Shown here piece by piece: positions 25,369 through 32,749 of a stretch of 64,000 nt of DNA; the stretch's first letter is position 1, and every line of letters begins with the position of its first letter. The translations under genes and the position numbers were made by a program. Origin of the DNA: an uncultured Bacteroidales bacterium (GTDB lineage Bacteria > Bacteroidota > Bacteroidia > Bacteroidales > P3); NCBI GenBank assembly GCA_900314725.1, contig OMWJ01000007.1, positions 32,163 to 96,162 of the forward strand, given 5' to 3'. Below the pieces are notes generated by a model. That model saw only the letters and a program-made list of their open reading frames with translations, was not told the DNA's origin and ran no database searches.

Positions 25369-26109
25369 ATGAAAAAGATATATTTGTTATGGGTTTTATT
25401 GTTCAGTGTGTTTGTTGTCAATGCCCAAGTATTTAGATTGTCATACATAGACAGAGAGAGTGGAGATTCATTAGTGTTTGACAATGTTTGCCATGTGCTG
25501 TTAGATTCTGATGAAGATTTTAACGCAACGTTTATTTATTTTGAAAATATTTCTGGACAGGAGATAAATTATAGAGTTCAATTGACAGAAAAAAATCTTT
25601 CTCAAGGTGCTACTGTTCAAATGTGTTTCAGTGGTTCTTGTCTTGAAACAGATTTATCTGATGTTAAAACTTTGCAAGCAGGAGAAGTAATGAGGGATTT
25701 TGATTTGACTTATCTTTATCCTACTTTGGATGTCTCTCGTGTGAAAGTTAGTTTTGTTTCTGCAGATAATGATGAAGTATTACAATCTTTTGATGTAACA
25801 TATAGCGAAACATTAGAACAGGTATCTGTTCCAAAGGTAGAAAAGAATGTAGGTCTGTCTTTATCTGCTTCTCCAATACCTGCTGCTTCTTATACTAATA
25901 TTCGTTATTCAATACCTACGCAATACAAAAATGCAAATATAGTTATAAGAAATCCTCTTGGAACTGTAGTCGCAAAATATAGTGTTCCTACAGGAAAGAA
26001 TGGAAAGGTTAATGTTAATGTTTCTAACCTGAATTCTGGAATGTATTTCTATTCTATTGTAGCTGACGGTAAAACTCTTTCAACAAAGAAACTTATTGTT
26101 AAACATTAA
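25369..26109 (+). CDS. Small T9SS cargo protein
   Basis: The product is 246 residues. A signal peptide (IYLLWVLLFSVFVVNAQ) precedes a beta-rich domain with two cysteines close together (MCFSGSCLETDL). The last 80 residues form a type A T9SS sorting domain (LSASPIPAASYTNIRYSI, then NSGMYFYSIVADGKTLSTKKLIVKH). It is predicted to be exported to the surface by T9SS. Its position right after an Omp28-like gene mirrors the fused arrangement in the 5442-7244 protein. Confidence 0.88.
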   Translation: MKKIYLLWVLLFSVFVVNAQVFRLSYIDRESGDSLVFDNVCHVLLDSDEDFNATFIYFENISGQEINYRVQLTEKNLSQGATVQMCFSGSCLETDLSDVKTLQAGEVMRDFDLTYLYPTLDVSRVKVSFVSADNDEVLQSFDVTYSETLEQVSVPKVEKNVGLSLSASPIPAASYTNIRYSIPTQYKNANIVIRNPLGTVVAKYSVPTGKNGKVNVNVSNLNSGMYFYSIVADGKTLSTKKLIVKH

Positions 26110-26133
26110 TAAATTATTTTTTCATAATTGCAT

Positions 26134-26176
26134 GAACAAGTGTGATTTCAAATGTTGCACTTGTTCGTTTTGTTTT
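26134..26176 (+). terminator. Terminator after the small T9SS cargo gene
   Basis: GAACAAGTG (26134-26142) pairs with CACTTGTTC (26158-26166), followed by GTTTTGTTTT. Confidence 0.85.
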
Positions 26177-26223
26177 AAAGATTAAGAATAAATAGTATAG
26201 TATTTCAGAAATTTGTTGTTGAT

Positions 26224-29200
26224 ATGTTGCTTAATAGAATAAAACGTAATATACTATACACCATAATCTCCATATTTGCTGTTACGCTTTTGTGGTTTGT
26301 TTTCATTGTTCTACATCCTCATTTTCAAGTAGCCTCTTTTGAAAAAAAAATCAATGAAGTATATGAAAATATAGAACAGGAAGGCGAGAAATTTCAGTTT
26401 AAAGGAGATAGTCTCATATATTGGACAACAAACAACATACCTATTAAATATCCAATCTTAGATACTAACAAGATAGTATTTATTTCCAATGGTATTTACT
26501 TAAAGAAAACTCTTCATTCACAAGACACTACAACGCTTTATTTATATCTTGTAAAAAATAACTATAAAATTCTAAATGCGTACAACCAAAATAAGTTTAA
26601 TAAGCCCTTTTCTCTTAACGATAGCATAGATATTTCTCTTCAGAAAACAAACTTACCAATAAAGATAGGAGGTCAAGAAGTTTTTTATTTAGATTTTTCA
26701 CATTACGATTATCAACCTAAGTCATACCAACTATTTATTCTGGATTTATTAGTCATTATTTCAGTTTTCTTTACCTTGATGATGCTCATATCATTGATAA
26801 AAAAGAAGCCTAATTCTAAGATTATAGCTTTTCTTATACTACTGCCTGTATATATTATCAATGTTTATTTGGTGTATTTTCTTTGTTCGCACAATCCAAA
26901 TATTTCTTTTTATCTTTATTCTTCAGAACTTAACTATAACAATATCTTATTTTTTATAATACTGACTGTTTCTGGTTTTATTGTTTATACTTTAAGTAAT
27001 AAGTTTTTCTCATTTCAAGAGAATAAAAGGTTTGCTTTGTCCAGAAAGATACTTGTTCTTTTGATGATCTCCATTATTTACGGAACAATAATGGAAGTTT
27101 TCAATCATAATAACATAGAAAGAATAGCGGAGCAAAAGGCTTTATCTTTAGCCAATAGGCGTAATCCTGAGACGGAAGCAAATTTTGTTAATCATATTCT
27201 TTCGTTGGAAAGCGATGAAGAGTTTGCAAAATTTATAAACAACAAACAATATGCATTGGCAGAAGACTATGTAGTAAATGATTATTTTAAGAGTATAGCA
27301 GAAAACTATCACGTGGGGACTTTGATATTCAAAGACAATGACTCAATGTTGGTTGAGCCGATGCACTATTATGTTAATATACTTTCATACGTAGAAAATC
27401 GTATCCGACAAGCACGAAGAATAGACTCGGTTATGTGCTGGGTGGAGGATAATGAGAACGATAATAACAATACATATATCTATTTGTGTAAGAGTGATGA
27501 TGTTAATATATTTGTAGAATGCCTAAAGAAAAAGAATTCTAAGAATATGAATTACTCACTTTTGCTTTCGCCTAAAGAAAATAGAGAAGATAATCTTTTT
27601 AGTTATGCTCGTTATCACAACCAACATCTTATTTATTCATACGGAGAAAGAAATTTTGAAAATACAATAAAAAACACTCGTTCTATATGGAAAAATGAAA
27701 AACAATATCGTACTTTCTATCTGCAAGATGACAATAATACTTACCTTGTTTGCTATCCTTATCGTTTGCCATACAATATTCTTGGAGCAATATCCTTGTT
27801 TTTCCTTTTGCTTATCATTATTTCTGGTATAGATTTTCTTATATCTTCATCCACTCGTTTTAAGAGTTTTTCTCCTGGTATTCGTTCTTCCATTCTTCTT
27901 TCTTTAGTCGGTTCATTTGTAATCGGAATTATAATATCAGGCTTCTTTAGTATAAGGAGTATAAACTCTTTCAACAGAACATTTAATCAGGATATTTTAA
28001 AGGAAAAAACAACAAGCGTAAAAATAGAAATAGAGAATTTCCTAAAGAATAACAGTAAAGATGATTTACAAGCTTACATAATAAATCTGTCAAATACTTT
28101 TCTGACCGATATAAATCTATTTGACACCAATTATACTCTGGTTTATACTTCACAAAAATCTGTTTTTGAACAAGGATTCTTACTTGATAAAATAAATCCA
28201 AAGGCTAAGGATGTCAAGAATGATGTTTTTAATCTATATACAACAGAAAAAATAGGAGAGTTAAACTTCTCTTCTTCATATGCAACTATAACAGATGACG
28301 CAGATAGGGCTTTGTATTATCTCAACATACCATTTATTAACCAACAAAAGAGAATGGAGGAAAACATCAACAATCTTATAAATAACTTTATAAATATGTT
28401 TTTGTTTTGGGTCAATATCTCCATAATAATCTTTATTCTTGTGAGCGATTTTATTACTAAGCCACTTCAAATACTTAAAGACAAGCTTAAAAAGGTAGAT
28501 ATTGACGGCAAAAACGAAAAAATTATCTGGGAAAAAAATGATGAGATTGGCGAACTTATCAAGACTTATAACCAGATGATAGAAAAGATAGAAGAAAGTT
28601 CTATCCTTTTAAAGCAACAGGAAAGAAACACATCTTGGAGAGAACTTGCTAACCAAGTAGCTCACGATATTAACAATCCTTTAACTCCAATGAAACTCTC
28701 TATTCAATATCTTCAAAAAATATATAATGAAAAACCAGAATTGTTTGAGAAGAAATTTGCTACACTTGCTCCATCTCTTATCTCTCAAATAGACTCTATT
28801 TCAACAATAGCTTCAGAACTCAATAATTATAGCAAGCCTTCTACGTCAAAGAAAGAGAAAACAGATATAATTCATTGCTTGACCACTGCCAAAAACTTGT
28901 TTGAAAACACTAACGATATAAAAATAAATATCTCAACTCCAAAGGAACACATATTTGTTGTTGGAGAACTTCAACCCTTTGTGAGAATATTTAACAATCT
29001 GTTGAAGAATGCTTATCAGGCAATTAGAGAAAAAGAAGATGGAAAGATAAATATCACAGTCAAAGAAGAAAATTCTCTATGTATAGTTTCTATATATGAC
29101 AATGGTTGTGGGATAAAGGAGGAAGATTTTCCAAAGATTTTTACTCCACACTTCACAACCAAACAAGATGGCAATGGTATAGGCTTGACTATAGTGAAAA

Positions 29201-29295
29201 ACATAATAGAAAGTTATGATGGTACGATAAGTTTCTTAAGTAAAGAGAATGAAGGTACAACATTTAACATAAGCCTAAATCTTTTTGAAAATTAA
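26224..29295 (+). CDS. Large NtrY-like sensor histidine kinase
   Basis: The protein is 1023 residues. The N-terminal half has several hydrophobic segments (about 10-30, 172-195, 200-222, 240-258, 272-290, 515-540 and 565-590) separated by extracytoplasmic loops. A last membrane helix near 715-740 leads into a HAMP domain. The H-box ELANQVAHDINNPLTPMKL has the phospho-acceptor His814. N-box NLLKNAYQAI, G1 NGCGIKEEDF and G2 GNGIGLTIVKNIIESY complete the ATPase. The HDINNPLTPMKL form is typical of NtrY-type kinases. No response regulator gene adjoins it, so its partner is elsewhere. Confidence 0.93.
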   Translation: MLLNRIKRNILYTIISIFAVTLLWFVFIVLHPHFQVASFEKKINEVYENIEQEGEKFQFKGDSLIYWTTNNIPIKYPILDTNKIVFISNGIYLKKTLHSQDTTTLYLYLVKNNYKILNAYNQNKFNKPFSLNDSIDISLQKTNLPIKIGGQEVFYLDFSHYDYQPKSYQLFILDLLVIISVFFTLMMLISLIKKKPNSKIIAFLILLPVYIINVYLVYFLCSHNPNISFYLYSSELNYNNILFFIILTVSGFIVYTLSNKFFSFQENKRFALSRKILVLLMISIIYGTIMEVFNHNNIERIAEQKALSLANRRNPETEANFVNHILSLESDEEFAKFINNKQYALAEDYVVNDYFKSIAENYHVGTLIFKDNDSMLVEPMHYYVNILSYVENRIRQARRIDSVMCWVEDNENDNNNTYIYLCKSDDVNIFVECLKKKNSKNMNYSLLLSPKENREDNLFSYARYHNQHLIYSYGERNFENTIKNTRSIWKNEKQYRTFYLQDDNNTYLVCYPYRLPYNILGAISLFFLLLIIISGIDFLISSSTRFKSFSPGIRSSILLSLVGSFVIGIIISGFFSIRSINSFNRTFNQDILKEKTTSVKIEIENFLKNNSKDDLQAYIINLSNTFLTDINLFDTNYTLVYTSQKSVFEQGFLLDKINPKAKDVKNDVFNLYTTEKIGELNFSSSYATITDDADRALYYLNIPFINQQKRMEENINNLINNFINMFLFWVNISIIIFILVSDFITKPLQILKDKLKKVDIDGKNEKIIWEKNDEIGELIKTYNQMIEKIEESSILLKQQERNTSWRELANQVAHDINNPLTPMKLSIQYLQKIYNEKPELFEKKFATLAPSLISQIDSISTIASELNNYSKPSTSKKEKTDIIHCLTTAKNLFENTNDIKINISTPKEHIFVVGELQPFVRIFNNLLKNAYQAIREKEDGKINITVKEENSLCIVSIYDNGCGIKEEDFPKIFTPHFTTKQDGNGIGLTIVKNIIESYDGTISFLSKENEGTTFNISLNLFEN

Positions 29296-29332
29296 AACAA
29301 GGAAAAACAAGATAAAAACAACTTCAATTGCG

Positions 29333-31543
29333 ATGAAAAAAGTAATATTTCTTATACTCATATTATTTGTATCATACTCATATAGCCAAGATACTCCTCA
29401 GAGAAAGAAGGTAGCTCTCGTACTTTCTGGTGGAGGAGCAAAAGGAACAGCACATATAGGAGCGTTAAAAGTATTGGAGCAGGCAAATATTCCGATAGAT
29501 ATGATAGTAGGTACGTCTATGGGAGCATTAATGGGAGGTCTATACTCCATAGGCTACAATGCAGATATGTTAGATTCCTTAGTAAGGGTACAAGACTGGG
29601 CTTTTTTGTTGTCTGACAAAATAGACACAAGAGAGATGAACATAATTCAAAGAGAAAAGAGAAATACCTATCTTCTTTCCTTTGCTTTAAATAATATAGG
29701 CAAACTTTCTATAGGCAACCCCGGCTTTATTAAAGGTAAAAACCTTGCCAATCTTTTTTCAAAACTTACTCTTGGCTATCATGATAGCATAGACTTTAAT
29801 TCATTACCAATACCTTTCTCCTGCGTAGCAACAGACATAGTCAAATTTGAGGAGATTGATTTTCATTCAGGTAATCTTGCAACTGCGATGAGAGCATCTA
29901 TGAGCATTCCTGCAGTATTTACTCCTGTGAAAATGGACTCTATGATTTTGGTTGATGGAGGATTGAAGAACAATTTTCCTGTTGATGTGGCAAAACAAAT
30001 GGGAGCAGATATTATTATAGGCGTTTCTGTACAAAATGAAATGAATAAATCACCTGAATATTTTAATAGCACGTTTGCTGTCCTAAATCAATTGATGGAT
30101 GTTAATACTCAGGCAAAAGCAGATGAGAATATTTCTCAGTGTGATGTATTTATAAAGGTAGATATAACAGGATACAGTGCTGCAAGTTTTAATTTGGAGG
30201 CGATAAACGAACTTATCAAGCGAGGAGAAAAAGCCACCAATGATCATTGGCAAGAACTCATGGGACTAAGAGAAAAAATAGGAATAACAGACGAAGATGA
30301 GGTGCTTAGGCCAAAGCCTTACAGAATGCAGAATCAAAGGATTAGGATGAAAATCAGTGAGGTTAATTTTGTAAATGTAGATAATAAGGACCAATCTTTT
30401 CTCAAAGATAAATTTAATCTTAAAAGTGGCGGTACAACTACAATTGACAGCATAGAAAAAGCAATGACTGCACTTAGAAGCCGTCTTTTCTATAATGATG
30501 TTTCCTATCAGATAAAATATCTTAAAGATGGTTATGGAATAAATATTGAAACGGAAGGCAAAAAAACAGCAGAGTTATGGTTGGGCGTAAGGTTTGACAA
30601 CGAAGAAAAAGTATCTATGCAAATATCAGGTCTTGCTCCTGTTAATTTTATTTTTCCTATGATGTTACAGGGAACCTTACGTTTGGGTAAAAGAACTATG
30701 TTTTCCATAGAATCAATGTTTAACACTACACAACTTTATACTTTTAGTCTTTCATATGTTTTCAGGAGACAGGATTTAAACATATATTACCACGCAAACC
30801 GAGATTTGAATCCAAATTATACTCAACATCAAATGGATTTTAAGTTAGCCAATATAACTGCAAGAAATTTTCTTTTAGATGTTTTTGTTCGTTGGGATTA
30901 TTTCAGATATGGTGATGTATTATATGGATTGAAATCCAAGAGTGCTTACCTGCCGACTTCTCATCTGTGGTCTTATCATGGCAGACTTAGTTACGATAAT
31001 ACTGATAGTAAATATTTCGCGACAAAAGGGTCAAAACGTTCAATAGAATATGCTCTTTATACTGATAATTTCTATAAATATTCTTCCCATGCTCCACTAC
31101 ATACTCTTTCCTATTTGTTTTTGAAGAATTTTGACTTAAAACATAACTACATATTGGAAACTATGTTGTATGGAAGAAGCATTTATGGTAAGGACATGCC
31201 AACAGTGTTAGCCAATTGTTTTGGTGGAGAATATTTTTCTCATTATGTGGAACAACAGATTCCTTTTGCAGGAGTAGATAATATTGAAATAGTAGAGAAT
31301 AATATTGCTGCACTTCAATTTACATTAAGAAAACAGTTCCTAAAAAATAATTATGTCAGTTTATCAGCTTCGTTGGGTTATAAGGATGACAAGCTTAAAG
31401 ACTTGTTTTCCGAAAGTCCTCTTTGGGGAACAAGATTATCCTATTCCTATAATTCTATTATAGGACCATTGGGTGCGTCTGTTGGCTATTCAAACAGAAC
31501 AAAAGAGCCTTATCTTTTTGTGAATATAGGCTATGAATTCTAA
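29333..31543 (+). CDS. Patatin-like phospholipase with outer-membrane barrel
   Basis: The protein is about 736 residues. A signal peptide (MKKVIFLILILFVSYSYSQ) precedes a patatin domain with LSGGGAKGTAHIGAL (oxyanion loop), GTSMG (catalytic Ser62) and DGGLKNNFP (catalytic Asp). A POTRA-like segment follows (about 325-400). The remaining 330 residues have the alternating pattern of a BamA-like outer-membrane beta-barrel, ending in aromatic VNIGYEF. This is the PlpD type of self-anchored lipase. The ATG at 29333 is preferred, since the in-frame upstream TTG would overlap the kinase gene and mask the signal. Confidence 0.92.
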   Translation: MKKVIFLILILFVSYSYSQDTPQRKKVALVLSGGGAKGTAHIGALKVLEQANIPIDMIVGTSMGALMGGLYSIGYNADMLDSLVRVQDWAFLLSDKIDTREMNIIQREKRNTYLLSFALNNIGKLSIGNPGFIKGKNLANLFSKLTLGYHDSIDFNSLPIPFSCVATDIVKFEEIDFHSGNLATAMRASMSIPAVFTPVKMDSMILVDGGLKNNFPVDVAKQMGADIIIGVSVQNEMNKSPEYFNSTFAVLNQLMDVNTQAKADENISQCDVFIKVDITGYSAASFNLEAINELIKRGEKATNDHWQELMGLREKIGITDEDEVLRPKPYRMQNQRIRMKISEVNFVNVDNKDQSFLKDKFNLKSGGTTTIDSIEKAMTALRSRLFYNDVSYQIKYLKDGYGINIETEGKKTAELWLGVRFDNEEKVSMQISGLAPVNFIFPMMLQGTLRLGKRTMFSIESMFNTTQLYTFSLSYVFRRQDLNIYYHANRDLNPNYTQHQMDFKLANITARNFLLDVFVRWDYFRYGDVLYGLKSKSAYLPTSHLWSYHGRLSYDNTDSKYFATKGSKRSIEYALYTDNFYKYSSHAPLHTLSYLFLKNFDLKHNYILETMLYGRSIYGKDMPTVLANCFGGEYFSHYVEQQIPFAGVDNIEIVENNIAALQFTLRKQFLKNNYVSLSASLGYKDDKLKDLFSESPLWGTRLSYSYNSIIGPLGASVGYSNRTKEPYLFVNIGYEF

Positions 31544-31570
31544 AACCAATATTAGAATTAGAATTTGAGT

Positions 31571-31657
31571 TAAAAAGACTAAGTCTTTAGGTGCAAAAGA
31601 CTTGGTTTTCGTTTCAAAAGACTTGGTTTTAATTTTTTAAAACCAAGTCTTTTTTTG
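31571..31657. repeat. 21-22 bp phased repeat array R3
   Basis: AAGACT units begin at 31575, 31597 and 31618 (spacings 22 and 21). The inverted unit AAAACCAAGTCTT is at 31639. Cores are AAGACTAAGTCTT and AAGACTTGGTTTT. The array lies between convergent genes. Confidence 0.85.
31617..31657. terminator. Hairpin closing array R3
   Basis: A 16-bp perfect stem (31617-31632 with 31637-31652) has a TTTT loop and a T-run tail rightward and TTTTG leftward. It suits bidirectional termination between the patatin gene and the convergent gene ending at 31681. Confidence 0.85.
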
Positions 31658-31680
31658 AAATATCCTTAAGATTTTGGTCT

Positions 31681-32136
31681 TTATCTTTTCTCTGGAGCGG
31701 ATACTCGTTTAAATACTACAGCTTGTTCATTGATAGGGAAGAAGATTTGAGGATTACATCCCATTCTGATTGTTACTTCTTGTATCCATAGTCCATTTCG
31801 TAAATCAATCACCTCCAATTTAGGATTATTACTTAAATCTATAGATTCATTAGGTGTGTTTCCGATAGACAGGTGTGTAAGATTTGGAAAATATTTTAGG
31901 AACTTGTAGTCGCTGATGATATTCATCCTTCCTCCGCGGTCCAAATAAAGCATAGTCGTTTGCTCTGCCTCTTTGTAAGTTACGATTCCATCATTATTAA
32001 GGTCGCTATTGGCAAAACATTTAGAGAAAATGTTTTCATCTGTTATTTTTATGAATATAGAATCGCTTTTATTTGTCTGTGCCAATGTAAAAAATGGAAC
32101 AATGGCTATGCTTATTAGAAAAAATACTCGTTTCAT
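31681..32136 (-). CDS. Exported protein with EF-hand loop and leucine-rich segment
   Basis: The product is about 151 residues with a signal peptide (MKRVFFLISIAIVPFFTLAQ). One canonical 12-residue EF-hand loop, DLNNDGIVTYKE, has acidic or polar ligands at positions 1, 3, 5, 9 and 12. It is followed by an LRR-like stretch (LTHLSIGNTPNESIDLSNN). Calcium binding is likely. An alternative ATG at 32166 overlaps the upstream stop as TAATG, which would indicate translational coupling and add ten residues. I prefer the ATG at 32136 because it gives a standard signal peptide. Confidence 0.78.
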   Translation of the reverse strand: MKRVFFLISIAIVPFFTLAQTNKSDSIFIKITDENIFSKCFANSDLNNDGIVTYKEAEQTTMLYLDRGGRMNIISDYKFLKYFPNLTHLSIGNTPNESIDLSNNPKLEVIDLRNGLWIQEVTIRMGCNPQIFFPINEQAVVFKRVSAPEKR

Positions 32137-32165
32137 AATGCTAAAATTTAAAGGTTTATCAATCA

Positions 32166-32600
32166 TTAATTTATTTGTCCTGTACCATTACAATCAGGAC
32201 AACGCCATTCTGTATATCCTTTACCACGGCATGTAGAACATTCCGTCAAACCACGAGCATTGCAACTTGGACACGGTATGATAGTAGTGCCTTTACATCT
32301 CTCACATGGTATGTATCCTTGACCGTCGCATTGAGGACAATCGTCTTCGCCAATAGTTCCGCGACCTGCACATCTGTTACATTTAAAACTGCCTCCGCCT
32401 TGGCAGTAAGAACAGCGAATTTCGCTATTACCATAGCAGAGATTACAGGTCCTATAGCCTGTAGTTTCGCAGAATTGGCACTCTTCGTAAATGAAACCAG
32501 AACCATCACAACGGTTACATTTGTCGCCAACAAAGGTAAATGCGCTCAAAAACAAAACTGCAAGCGACAGAGCTGAAAATAATAAACTTTTTCTCTTCAT
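32166..32600 (-). CDS. Exported cysteine-rich protein with ten CxxC motifs
   Basis: The product is about 144 residues. A signal-like N-terminus (LLFSALSLAVLFLSAFTFVG) precedes an array of ten CxxC motifs, most followed by GxG: CNRC, CQFC, CNLC, CSYC, CNRC, CPQC, CERC, CPSC, CSTC and CPDC. The pattern is that of the DnaJ zinc-finger domain extended to about five fingers, without any J domain. Predicted export is surprising for zinc knuckles. Zinc storage, redox protection or a structural stalk are possible, but none is shown. It overlaps the next gene and is cotranscribed with it. Confidence 0.85.
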   Translation of the reverse strand: MKRKSLLFSALSLAVLFLSAFTFVGDKCNRCDGSGFIYEECQFCETTGYRTCNLCYGNSEIRCSYCQGGGSFKCNRCAGRGTIGEDDCPQCDGQGYIPCERCKGTTIIPCPSCNARGLTECSTCRGKGYTEWRCPDCNGTGQIN

Positions 32601-32749
32601 AATCAAGTGGTATTTAATGTTCATAACTATATATATGTTGCAAATGTATAAATTAATAATAAACTACCAAAAGAAATTCACAAATATTTTCTTCGATTCT
32701 TTTATTTTCCCTTTTTTATATAGTATTTTTCTATGGAATAGTTCAAAAA

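Noticed and set aside
32175..32576. Rightward frame opposite the ten-CxxC gene
   Set aside because: The frame is open because the cysteine and glycine codons of the real gene have no stop complement. Its product is low-complexity Thr/Ala-rich.
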